Shown here piece by piece: positions 29,102 through 36,702 of a stretch of 64,000 nt of DNA. Numbering within the stretch: position 1 is the stretch's first letter; each line of letters opens with the position of its first letter. Below the pieces are notes generated by a model, which saw only the letters and a list, made by a program, of their open reading frames with translations, ran no database searches and had not been told where the DNA came from. Made by a program: the position numbers and the translations under genes. The stretch is taken from contig NZ_LLZI01000068.1 in the NCBI RefSeq assembly GCF_001509485.1, positions 1 through 64,000 of the forward strand, written 5' to 3'. The stretch is from Streptomyces sp. NRRL F-4489. Lineage in GTDB: Bacteria > Actinomycetota > Actinomycetes > Streptomycetales > Streptomycetaceae.

Positions 29102-29863
29102 ATGGCCGACCACCCGACCACCGAGGCGGACCTCGCCGCCTGGTACGACGTGCTCAACCCCTGGGGCCCGGACAACGACTTCTACCTCGCGCCGGTCCTG
29201 GCCGCGGACGCCGTCCTCGACGTCGGCTGCGGTACGGGCACCCTGCTGCACCGGGCCCGGGAGGCCGGCCACACCGGCCGCCTCGCCGGGCTCGACCCGT
29301 CCCCGGCGATGCTCGACCGGGCCCGCCGCCGCGCGGACATCGAGTGGTTCCTGGCCGACGCCGGGTCCGCGAACGCGCCCGCCGTCGCCGGGACCGGCCC
29401 GGGCGCCGGCTTCGACCTGGTGGTGATGACCGGTCACGCCTTCCAGTGCCTCACCGCCGACGCGGACGTGGACGCCGCGCTGGCCGCGATCCGGGCGGCG
29501 CTGCGGGACGGTGGCCGGTTCGCGTTCGAGACCCGCAATCCGCTGGTGCGGCCCTGGGAGCGGTGGACGCCGGACCGGGCGGTGGCGGTGACCCGCCCCG
29601 ACGGCCGCCGGGCGCGGGTGGCGCACCGGGTCGAGCTGCCGGTCGAGGGCGGCCTGGTGCGGTTCACCGAGACGTTCGACGGGCCGGGGTGGCGGGCGCC
29701 GGTGGTCAGCCGCGCGGCGCTGCGGTTCCTGGACGCGGCGGCGCTCGACGCCCGGCTGGCGGCGGCGGGCCTGGCTGTCGAGGCGCGCTACGGGGACTGG
29801 GACCGGCGGCCGTTCGCCCCGGACTCCCCCGAGATCATCACGGTCGCGCGGCCCCTGCCCTGA
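29102..29863 (+). CDS. Class I SAM-dependent methyltransferase
   Basis: 253 aa. The SAM-binding motif VLDVGCGTGTLLHRA (about 37-51), LAGLDPSPAMLDRARR as motif II and FDLVVMTGHAFQCL as motif IV define a type 11/12 methyltransferase. The C-terminal part is a beta-rich segment of the kind that forms a lid. Substrate unknown. Start at ATG 29102 is my choice; GTG 29066 is in frame and neither has a clear SD. Upstream it is isolated from bioD by a hairpin. Confidence 0.82.
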   Translation: MADHPTTEADLAAWYDVLNPWGPDNDFYLAPVLAADAVLDVGCGTGTLLHRAREAGHTGRLAGLDPSPAMLDRARRRADIEWFLADAGSANAPAVAGTGPGAGFDLVVMTGHAFQCLTADADVDAALAAIRAALRDGGRFAFETRNPLVRPWERWTPDRAVAVTRPDGRRARVAHRVELPVEGGLVRFTETFDGPGWRAPVVSRAALRFLDAAALDARLAAAGLAVEARYGDWDRRPFAPDSPEIITVARPLP

Positions 29864-29900
29864 GCGGGTGCGCGGCGTCTGCCCTGACCGGGCGCGCGGG

Positions 29901-30272
29901 TCACTCCGTCCAGGTGCGCAGCTCGTCGGCGATGGCGCGGACGTCGGCGGTGCCGTCCTTGACCATGCGGGCCAGGTCGCGGACCTGTTCGGGCGAGGTG
30001 GTGACCTTCAGGCCGCTGGCGATGAGGAAGCCGTAGGCGACCGCGCTGGCGAACATCGCGTTGGAGCGCTCCAGCGCCGGTACGTGCAGCAGCAGTTGGA
30101 GCAGGGCGGCGGCGCGGTCCTGGGGTTCGGGGTAGACGGGGACGCCGAATATCTCGGCTTCGTGGCGGCCGACCGCGGCCATCAGGGCGCCCCAGTCGGT
30201 GACCTGCGGGTCTCCGGGGGTGTGCCGTTCGGCGATCAGGAGGAGCCAGGCGAGATCGATGCGCAGTGTCAC
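29901..30272 (-). CDS. Fic/Doc-like toxin-family protein with a degraded Fic motif
   Basis: 123 aa. IDLAWLLLIAERHTPGDPQV, TDWGALMAAVGR and AEIFGVPVYPEPQDRAAALL follow the N-terminal helices of Doc (death on curing). Where Doc has H-x-F-x-D-x-N-K-R, this protein reads LLHVPALERSNAMFAS: the histidine (63) and an asparagine (71) are there but the spacing is wrong and no Lys or Arg follows, so the usual AMP/phosphate transfer is doubtful. It starts with GTG overlapping the antitoxin stop by four bases. Partner antitoxin directly upstream. Confidence 0.7.
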   Translation of the reverse strand: MTLRIDLAWLLLIAERHTPGDPQVTDWGALMAAVGRHEAEIFGVPVYPEPQDRAAALLQLLLHVPALERSNAMFASAVAYGFLIASGLKVTTSPEQVRDLARMVKDGTADVRAIADELRTWTE

Positions 30273-30559
30273 GTCGTGCCCGGCTGTCCTTCCGCACCGC
30301 GCGGGTGCCGGTCGGCGGAGGGATGGCGGGCCGGGCCCGGGTCGGGCCCGAACTCCTCGGCGAAGACCCGTTCGTACTGCTTCATGAAGTCGGCGGCGGC
30401 CTCGACGAAGGTCTGGCCGACCTCGCCGGCGTCCTTGAGGACCAGCTCCTCGATATAGCGGTTCACGCTGACGCCCCGCTGGAGGGCGCGCTCCCGCGCC
30501 GCTTCGGCGGTGGCCTCGTCCACCCGGACGTTCAACTGGGTTTTCGCCACGTCCACCAC
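30269..30559 (-). CDS. Ribbon-helix-helix antitoxin of the Fic/Doc-like pair
   Basis: 96 aa. TQLNVRVDEATAEAARERAL and GVSVNRYIEELVL (8-46) are the strand and two helices of an Arc/CopG-type DNA-binding dimer. The rest (FVEAAADFMKQYERVFAEEF) is an amphipathic helix suited to cover a toxin, then a disordered tail. The GTG start is immediately preceded by a 20-bp inverted repeat, a natural autoregulatory operator. Overlaps the toxin gene by four bases. Confidence 0.82.
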   Translation of the reverse strand: MVDVAKTQLNVRVDEATAEAARERALQRGVSVNRYIEELVLKDAGEVGQTFVEAAADFMKQYERVFAEEFGPDPGPARHPSADRHPRGAEGQPGTT

Positions 30560-30579
30560 GCTAGCGCGGTACCGCTAGC
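30560..30579. promoter_or_regulatory. Inverted repeat operator at the antitoxin start
   Basis: GCTAGCG (30560-30566) and CGCTAGC (30573-30579) are perfect arms around CGGTAC. The site touches the antitoxin GTG and includes the stop codon (TAG) of the upstream lysR gene, leaving no room for an SD, so the antitoxin message may be leaderless or read from the lysR transcript. Confidence 0.65.
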
Positions 30580-31534
30580 ACCGGCAAGGGCGGTCCGCCG
30601 CGGCGGCGCCGAGGGGTTCCGCGCCGGGTTCCGCCGGGCGGTCCCGCAGTTCGCGCAGGACCGCGAGGAAGGCCCGTTCGGCGCGGGACGGCGGCCGGTC
30701 CCGGTGGCGGACGAGGCTGACCGGGCAGGACGGCGGGGCCGGGGTGACCGGCAGCGCGGTGAGCGTACCGGCGCGCAGCTCGCCGGCCACCGCGTGCTCC
30801 GGGAGCAGCGCCAGGCCCATCCCGGCCGCCGCGCACCGCTTGGCCGTCTCCGGCCCCCAGATGTCGGCCCGCGGCGCGCCGGCCAGGCCCCAGTCGGCCA
30901 GCGCCCGTTCCTGGCGGGCCCGGGCCGGCGAGCCCGGTTCGCGGAGCAGGAAGCGGGCGCCGGCGGCGGCCAGGTCGTGCGGGGTGACGGGGTCGGTGCC
31001 GGCCAGGGGATGATCGGGGGCGGCGATCAGCAGCAGCCGCTCGTCCAGCACCTGCTCCACGGCCAGCTGGTCGCCGGGCGGGCGGCCGGCCACCACGGCC
31101 AGCCCGATGCCGCCGGTGCGCAGCCGCTCGGTGACGGCCGTGGCGTCGCCGACGAACACCTCGCAGCCGACGTCCGGGTGGCGCCGCTGGTAGCGGGCGA
31201 GCAGGGCGGGCAGCAGATACGTGCCGACGGTCGTGGACCCGCCGACCAGGAGGCGCCCGGTGACCGGTTCGGCGGCCTCCTGGACGGCGGCCACCGCCTC
31301 GTCGGCGAGCCGGAGGACGCGTTCGCCGTACGCGGCGAGCAGGGCGCCCTCGGCGGTCGGCCGGACGCGGGTGCCGGTGCGGTCGATGAGGGTGACGCGG
31401 AGCGCCTGCTCCAGTCTGCGGACCTGGTTGGAGACCGCCGGCTGGCTCATGTAGAGCTTCTGCGCGGCGGCGGAGAAGCCCTGGTGCTCGATCACCTGCA
31501 TGAAGATCCACAGTTGGTGGAGGTTGAGTTCCAC
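30575..31534 (-). CDS. LysR family transcriptional regulator
   Basis: 319 aa. Winged HTH at 1-60 (NLHQLWIFMQVIEHQGFSAA, then QPAVSNQVRRLEQAL), then two periplasmic-binding-like half domains (GRLLVGGSTTVGTYLLPALL ... GIGLAVVAG). The N-terminal LHQLWIFMQVI-type and effector domain resemble CysB/CbbR-like members. GTG start with GGGAGGG upstream. Divergent from the amino-acid permease gene 273 bp away, its likely target. Confidence 0.92.
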   Translation of the reverse strand: MELNLHQLWIFMQVIEHQGFSAAAQKLYMSQPAVSNQVRRLEQALRVTLIDRTGTRVRPTAEGALLAAYGERVLRLADEAVAAVQEAAEPVTGRLLVGGSTTVGTYLLPALLARYQRRHPDVGCEVFVGDATAVTERLRTGGIGLAVVAGRPPGDQLAVEQVLDERLLLIAAPDHPLAGTDPVTPHDLAAAGARFLLREPGSPARARQERALADWGLAGAPRADIWGPETAKRCAAAGMGLALLPEHAVAGELRAGTLTALPVTPAPPSCPVSLVRHRDRPPSRAERAFLAVLRELRDRPAEPGAEPLGAAAADRPCRC

Positions 31535-31807
31535 GGCCCTCCCTCGGTCCTCGGCGCACGGCTGCGCGGGGCGCCGTGGGGGAAGCGCCATGATCGACTG
31601 CGCAGCCGACCCTAGCCGGGGAAGTCCGCGGGCGACAGGGCCGCCGGACGTGGCGGATCGCACTGCCCGCCCCGGCGCCGGGCCATCGGGGCGACCGGCG
31701 CCCGCCGCCCGCCGCGCCGCCGCCGGACGGCCGGGGCGGTGCCGCACGATGTGGTGCGGCCGGGCCGCCGGACCGCCCGGCCGCCCCGCCCCGGAGGAGC
31801 CAGCGCC

Positions 31808-33289
31808 GTGCCCGTGCCCGCCCCCGTCCCGCATCTGCGGCGCACGCTGCGCCGGTTCGACATCATGGCGATGGGTGTCGCCGCGGTGGTCTCGCTCGAC
31901 GTCATCGGGCAGATCGCGGCGGGCGGCGGGCAGGCCGTCACCTGGACCGCGGCGCTGGCGGCGGCGTTCCTGCTGCCGTACGCGCTGCTGTTCGCCGAGA
32001 CCGGCGCGGCCTTCCCGCAGGAGGGCGGCCCGTACGTGTGGGTGGACGTGGCCTTCGGGCGGCTGGCGGCCGCGCTGACCACGATCTTCTACTGGGTCAC
32101 CAACCCGGTGTGGCTGGGCGGTTCGCTGGTCTACCTCGCGGCCGAAGCCTGGAACGGCTTCGTCTTCCCGCTCGGCTCCGGCACCCCCGCCGACTACGTC
32201 TTCAAGCTGGTCTTCATCTGGTCCGCGATCCTGACCGCGGTGGTCTCGCTGCGGCGCGGCAAGTGGATCACCACGGCGGGCGCCGCGGCGAAGGTGCTGG
32301 CGCTGGCGTTCTTCACCGCCACGGCGGTCGCGTACGGCATCCGGCACGGCTTCCGGGGGCTGGCGGAGGCGGACTTCGCGCCGAGCGGCGAGGGGTTCCT
32401 GACGCTGGTGCCGGTGCTGCTCTTCGCGTTCGTCGGGTTCGAGGCGCCGAACGCGGCGGGCGACGAGATGCGCGATCCGCAGCGCGACGTCCCGGTCGCG
32501 ATCGGCGCGTCCGGTGCCATCGCCACCTGCTGCTATCTGCTGCCGGTGGCGGCGATCCTGTCGGCCGCGCCGCCCGGCCGGGTCACCGGGGTCGGCGGGT
32601 TCATGGACGCCGCGGCGCTGGTCTTCGAGGTCTACGGGAGCTGGCGGGGGCCGCTGCTGACCTGCGCCGCGGTGGTGTTCGCCGTGGCGCTGCTGACCCA
32701 GGGCAGCGCCTGGATGATCGTCGCGGACCGGATGCAGGCGATGGCGGCGGCCGACGGCGGGTTCTTCACCCGCGCGCTGGGCGCGTTCCACCCCAGGCTG
32801 GGCACCCCGGTGCGGATGAACCTGCTCTCCGGCGTCACCGCCACCGCCTTCATGCTCGCCGCCATGCACCTGGCGCACGGCGACGCCTCGGCGGTCTTCG
32901 GGGTGGTGCTGTCGGTGGCGATCACCACCCTGCTGCTGTCGTACCTCGCGGTGATCCCGGCGCTGCTGGCGCTCCGGCTGCGCCACCGCGAGGTGCCCCG
33001 GCCCTACGAAGTCCCGTTCGGCACAAGGGGGTTCACCGCGGCGGCGGTGCTGGTGTACGCGTGGATCCTGCTCGGCTCATGGGTGGCGCTGTTCCCCGGC
33101 ACCCTGGAGGCGGCCGTCGGGATGCCGTACCACTTCCGGGCGGTCTGGGGCGTCTCCCGGCTCACCTTCGAGACGTTCACCCTGGGCACCGTCGTCCTGC
33201 TGCTGGCGGTCGGCGGCGCCGGGTACGTGACCCAGCGCGTGCGCGCACAGCCCGGCGACGATCAGGACCAGACCGGCCCAGCCCGATAG
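31808..33289 (+). CDS. APC-family amino acid permease
   Basis: 493-aa inner-membrane transporter with about twelve helices. The start LRRFDIMAMGVAAVVSLD, the broken first helix region with GGGQAVTW, FAETGAAFPQEGGPYVWVD and FVGFEAPNAAGDEMRDPQRD are typical of the glutamate/GABA-type APC group. GTG 31808 follows GGAGGAG. The substrate is probably an amino acid or amine but is not fixed by sequence. Its last 213 bp overlap the converging DMT gene. Confidence 0.9.
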   Translation: MPVPAPVPHLRRTLRRFDIMAMGVAAVVSLDVIGQIAAGGGQAVTWTAALAAAFLLPYALLFAETGAAFPQEGGPYVWVDVAFGRLAAALTTIFYWVTNPVWLGGSLVYLAAEAWNGFVFPLGSGTPADYVFKLVFIWSAILTAVVSLRRGKWITTAGAAAKVLALAFFTATAVAYGIRHGFRGLAEADFAPSGEGFLTLVPVLLFAFVGFEAPNAAGDEMRDPQRDVPVAIGASGAIATCCYLLPVAAILSAAPPGRVTGVGGFMDAAALVFEVYGSWRGPLLTCAAVVFAVALLTQGSAWMIVADRMQAMAAADGGFFTRALGAFHPRLGTPVRMNLLSGVTATAFMLAAMHLAHGDASAVFGVVLSVAITTLLLSYLAVIPALLALRLRHREVPRPYEVPFGTRGFTAAAVLVYAWILLGSWVALFPGTLEAAVGMPYHFRAVWGVSRLTFETFTLGTVVLLLAVGGAGYVTQRVRAQPGDDQDQTGPAR

Positions 33290-34144
33290 CGCGGGCGCCG
33301 CGACGCCCGCCAGCAGCGCCTCCCCGAGCAGGGTGAACGGCACCTCGGCCGCCTGGGTCGCCTCGACCGCGCCGAGCGCGGCGGGCTGGTGGCGCACCAG
33401 GTCGGTGGCGCGGAAGAAGAGGGTGGTGGCCACCACGCCGGACACCAGCGCGACCACCGCGGACCGCACCAGCTGGCCGCCGGGCGGCGGGCCCTGGGTG
33501 GCCGCGGCGGTCGCGGCCAGCGCCAGCCACAGCGGCAGCGAGCCGAGCGTCATGGCGAGCGTGCGCTGGACGCCGTCCAGGCCGTCGACGCCGAGCAGCC
33601 GGCGGTTGCCGAGCGGATAGGCGACCGCGGCGACCAGGACCGGCAGCACGACCCGCAGCGCGTCGCCCGCGCCGGTGCCCCCGGCGTCCCGCAGCTGGGT
33701 CAGGACGACGCCCAGCACGATCAGCGCGGACACCGCGAGGGTGCGCCGCGGGACCCGCTCGCCGCCGAGCGCGCCGAGGACGATGCCGGCGACGATCACC
33801 AGCTGCCAGGTGGCGGCCACCAGCCATCCGGCGCCGGCCGTCCCGGCCCAGGTCAGCGGCGCGTAGAAGAGGCCGAAGCCGACCGTGGACCACAGCAGCC
33901 AGCCGCCCGGCCGGGTCCGGAGGCTGCGCAGCACGGCGGGCAGTCCGCCGCGCGCCGCCACCAGGGCGAGCAGCGGGACGACCATGAAGAGGTAGCGCAG
34001 GCTCGCGCTCCACATCCAGGAGCCGCCGGACACGCTCATCACGCGGTTGAGGACGAAGGTGGTGGCGAAGCAGGCGGCGGCGAGCACGCCGAGCGCCATG
34101 GGGACGGCGGTGGTCCCTCGTTTCCCGCGCGCGGCTATCGGCAC
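33077..34144 (-). CDS. DMT-superfamily (multidrug resistance efflux type) membrane transporter
   Basis: 355 aa with about ten hydrophobic helices (VPMALGVLAAACFATTFVLN to GWAGLVLIVAGLCAHALG), of the EmrE/EamA-like group. SMWMWSASLRYLFM-type signature early in helix two (SGGSWMWSASLRYLFMVVP). The last 50 residues (after GHVPG) are hydrophilic, Gln/Asp/Glu-rich and lie opposite the end of the permease gene; they are probably non-essential. GTG 34144 with GAGGGAGAG upstream. Divergent from a GntR regulator across a palindrome. Confidence 0.85.
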   Translation of the reverse strand: MPIAARGKRGTTAVPMALGVLAAACFATTFVLNRVMSVSGGSWMWSASLRYLFMVVPLLALVAARGGLPAVLRSLRTRPGGWLLWSTVGFGLFYAPLTWAGTAGAGWLVAATWQLVIVAGIVLGALGGERVPRRTLAVSALIVLGVVLTQLRDAGGTGAGDALRVVLPVLVAAVAYPLGNRRLLGVDGLDGVQRTLAMTLGSLPLWLALAATAAATQGPPPGGQLVRSAVVALVSGVVATTLFFRATDLVRHQPAALGAVEATQAAEVPFTLLGEALLAGVAAPALSGWAGLVLIVAGLCAHALGHVPGAADRQQQDDGAQGERLEGEPGDAPDRPEVVRHPDGRLQGAGEQRHP

Positions 34145-34188
34145 GGCTCTCCCTCGGTAGGACCGCTCCGGGAGGCACCTCCCGCGTA

Positions 34189-34207
34189 CTGACATCTAAA
34201 ATGTTAG
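34189..34207. promoter_or_regulatory. Palindrome between the DMT transporter and gntR genes
   Basis: CTGACAT (34189-34195) and ATGTTAG (34201-34207) form a 19-bp inverted repeat with one mismatch and an AT-rich centre. It stands out in GC-rich surroundings, 45 bp from the transporter start and 52 bp from gntR; typical spacing for a GntR operator. Confidence 0.6.
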
Positions 34208-34258
34208 TGGGCGGCTGGCCGACCCCGGCCGCCGGGTCCGTCCGCTTAGGATCAGGGC

Positions 34259-34987
34259 GTGACCGCACTGGAACCGGTGCCGAGACGGCTGCTGCGCGAC
34301 AAGGCGTACGACGCGCTGCTGGAGGCGATCGTCTCCGGCGAGCTGCCGCCCGGGCAGAAACTCCACGACGGGGAGCTGGCCGAGCGGCTCGGCCTGTCCC
34401 GCGCGCCCGTCCGCCAGGCCCTGGCCCGGCTCGCCGCCGAGCGGCTGGTGGTCTCCAAACCGCAGAGCTACACCCGGGTCGCGCCGGTCGTGGCCCAGGA
34501 GATCAGGGACGCGCTGGCGGTCGTCCAGGCCATGCACGCGCTCGCGGTGCGGACCGCCGTCCCGGCGCTGACCGCGGAGCACCTGGCGCGGATGCGGGCG
34601 GCGAACGAGGCGTTCGTCCGCGCGCTGGACGCCGGGGACGCGTCCGCCGCGCTCGCCGCCGACGACGCGCTGCACGCCGTCCCGGTCGAGGTGTGCGGCA
34701 ACGAGGCGCTGGCCGAGACGGTCCGCCGCTACACCCCGCTGCTGCGCCGGCTGGAGCGCCGCCGCTTCTCCAGCACCGCCGCCCGCGCCTCCGCCGCCCG
34801 CCACGACGCCCTGATCGACGCCTGCGCGGCGGGCGACACCGCGACCGCGGTGGCGCTGTCCGGGGAGATCTGGGGCGGGCTGGCGGCGGAGGCCGCGGCC
34901 GAGGAGGCGGCGGCCCGCGAGCCGGCGGACGCGGCGGCCGTACGGGCCGGCCGGCGGTCGCCGGGCGCCCGGCCCGCGAACGGCTGA
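34259..34987 (+). CDS. GntR/FCD family transcriptional regulator
   Basis: 242 aa. Winged HTH at about 10-72 (LLRDKAYDALLEAIVSGELP, LSRAPVRQALARLAAERLVV), then a helical FCD effector domain with the metal-type histidines reduced. GTG start, no strong SD. The tail (EPADAAAVRAGRRSPGAR) is disordered. Divergent from the DMT exporter, its likely target. Confidence 0.88.
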   Translation: MTALEPVPRRLLRDKAYDALLEAIVSGELPPGQKLHDGELAERLGLSRAPVRQALARLAAERLVVSKPQSYTRVAPVVAQEIRDALAVVQAMHALAVRTAVPALTAEHLARMRAANEAFVRALDAGDASAALAADDALHAVPVEVCGNEALAETVRRYTPLLRRLERRRFSSTAARASAARHDALIDACAAGDTATAVALSGEIWGGLAAEAAAEEAAAREPADAAAVRAGRRSPGARPANG

Positions 34988-35096
34988 CCCGGCGGCCCGG
35001 GCCCGGCTTTCCCGCGTACGGCGGCCAACGCGCCGTGATTGCATGGCGGTTGACGGTTGCACGCCCGTACCCGACCACGGACCCCAGGAGGCCGCC

Positions 35097-35987
35097 ATGC
35101 CACGTCCGTTCCGCTTCGGCGTCACGCTGCTCACCCTCGACACCGGCCCGGCCTGGCGCGCCACCTGCCGCCGCGCCGAGGAGCTGGGCTACGACGTCCT
35201 GCTCGTCCCGGACCACCTCGGGTGGCCGGCGCCGTTCCCCGCGCTGGTGGCCGCGGCGGAGGCGACCGAGCGCCCGCGCGTGGGCACCTTCGTCCTCAAC
35301 GCCGGCTTCTTCAACCCCGCGCTGCTGGCCCGGGACGCGGCCACCACCGACCTGCTCACCGGCGGGCGGCTGGAGCTGGGCCTGGGCACCGGGTACGTCA
35401 AGGCCGAGCACGACGCGGCCGGGCTGCCGTTCGGGACGCCCGGGGAGCGGGTGGACCACCTGGAGCACACGGTGCGGGAGGTGGACCGGCTGCTCGGCGA
35501 CCCGGAGCAGCTGCCCCGGCCGGCCCAGCGGCCCCGCCCGCCGCTGATGATCGGCGGCAACGGGCCGCGGGTGCTGCGGCTGGCCGCCCGGTACGCGGAG
35601 ATCGCGGCGTTCACCGGCGGGCGCCAGGCCCCGGGCAAGCCCGAGGGCACGCTGGAGCTGCTGCCCGCTGAGCGGGTGGCGGAGGCGGTGGCCGCCTACC
35701 ACTCGTACGCCGCGGAGCGGGCGGCGCCTGCCGAGCTGAACATCCTGGTGCAGCGGGTGCTGGTGACCGGCGACCGGCGGGCCGCCGCCCGGGAGTTCGC
35801 CGGCCACGGCGTCGGGGTGGACGAGGAGCAGGCGCTGGAGGTGCCGACGCTGCTGATCGGGACGCCGGCGCAGATGGCCGAGCAGCTGCGGGAACGCCGG
35901 GAGCGGTACGGCTTCTCCTACATCACGGTGCTGGAGACCGGTATGGAGGCGTTCGGGCCGGTCATCGAGGAGCTGAAGGGGAGCTGA
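35097..35987 (+). CDS. LLM-class F420-dependent oxidoreductase
   Basis: 296 aa, luciferase-like TIM barrel. RFGVTLLTLDTGPAWRATCR, AEELGYDVLLVPDHLGWPAP and RVGTFVLNAGFFNPALLARD are typical of the F420-using MSMEG_2516-like subgroup; GGRLELGLGTGYVKAEHDAAG gives the cofactor phosphate site. CAGGAGG lies upstream. Substrate unknown; monocistronic after gntR. Confidence 0.87.
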   Translation: MPRPFRFGVTLLTLDTGPAWRATCRRAEELGYDVLLVPDHLGWPAPFPALVAAAEATERPRVGTFVLNAGFFNPALLARDAATTDLLTGGRLELGLGTGYVKAEHDAAGLPFGTPGERVDHLEHTVREVDRLLGDPEQLPRPAQRPRPPLMIGGNGPRVLRLAARYAEIAAFTGGRQAPGKPEGTLELLPAERVAEAVAAYHSYAAERAAPAELNILVQRVLVTGDRRAAAREFAGHGVGVDEEQALEVPTLLIGTPAQMAEQLRERRERYGFSYITVLETGMEAFGPVIEELKGS

Positions 35988-36058
35988 CCCCCGGAGAGCG
36001 GGGCCGGGGCGGCGCATCGTGGTCGACAGCGGGCGGGCGCCGGTGATGGGATCCCGGT

Positions 36059-36484
36059 ATGAATGATCTTCAGGTCCGGGCCGCGACGCCGGCCGATCTC
36101 GACACCGTCCTGGCCTTCTGGAAGACGGCCGCCGAGGGCACCAGCATCAGCGACGACACCGACGGGGTGGCCCGGCTGGTGGCGCGCGATCCGGAGGCGC
36201 TGCTGCTGGCCGAGCGGGGCGGGGAGCTGGTGGGCACGGTGATCGCCGGGTTCGACGGCTGGCGCTGCCATCTGTACCGCCTCGCCGTCCACCCGGACCA
36301 CCGGCGGCGCGGGATCGGCGGGGCGCTGCTGGCGGCGGCCGAGGAGCGGTTCGCCGCGCTCGGCGGCCGGCGCGCGGACGCGATGGTGCTGGACCGCAAC
36401 GACCTCGCGCACCACGCCTGGCGGGCGGCCGGCTACGGGCCCGAGCCGCAGTGGACCCGCTGGGTGAAGCCGCTCACCGGCTGA
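36059..36484 (+). CDS. GNAT-family N-acetyltransferase
   Basis: 141 aa. The motif HLYRLAVHPDHRRRGIGGAL (about 78-97) is the acetyl-CoA site of the RimI-like fold, and HHAWRAAGYGPEPQWTRWVK ends the domain. Compact, cytoplasmic. The substrate is not evident. A strong hairpin terminator follows. Confidence 0.9.
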   Translation: MNDLQVRAATPADLDTVLAFWKTAAEGTSISDDTDGVARLVARDPEALLLAERGGELVGTVIAGFDGWRCHLYRLAVHPDHRRRGIGGALLAAAEERFAALGGRRADAMVLDRNDLAHHAWRAAGYGPEPQWTRWVKPLTG

Positions 36485-36491
36485 GCGGCCG

Positions 36492-36532
36492 GCCGGGGTG
36501 GCGCCAGCCCGCGTGAGCTGCGCCACCCCGGC
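36492..36532 (+). terminator. Hairpin terminator after the GNAT gene
   Basis: GCCGGGGTGGCG (36492-36503) and its exact complement (36521-36532) form a 12-bp stem with a 17-nt loop, 8 bp after the stop. Confidence 0.7.
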
Positions 36533-36559
36533 GCACTTTGCCGTGCCTTTACCCTGGAG

Positions 36560-36700
36560 TCCCCGGGTACACGGCCCGGGACCCGCTTCCGGTGAAAGGT
36601 GTGTGAGCGTCCGGCCATGGCCGAGCCTCCCAGTTGTCGAGCGTCCCTGCGACGGGGCGCGAACCTCCCGAACGTGTCCGACCATGGGACGGAGGTGACC
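36560..36700 (+). promoter_or_regulatory. Structured leader in front of the CNNM transporter pair
   Basis: The 140 bp before the first CNNM gene hold CCCGGG arms around GTACACGG, two copies of GTCCGrCCATGG and two CCTCCC elements (36626-36631 and 36664-36669). The SD is GGAGG (36691-36695). CCTCC (36664-36668) can pair with it and GTCC (36676-36679) with GGAC (36687-36690), a hairpin that would hide the ribosome site. I did not recognise the M-box or another known metal riboswitch. Confidence 0.45.
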
Positions 36701-36702
36701 CG

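Noticed and set aside
30575..32986. Open frame extending lysR upstream by nearly 500 codons
   Set aside because: It runs antisense to the amino-acid permease. The LysR helix-turn-helix starts at GTG 31534 with an SD.
36485..36702. M-box magnesium riboswitch before the CNNM pair
   Set aside because: The conserved GGTGAGGCTCC-type core and its partner are absent; reported instead as an unknown leader.
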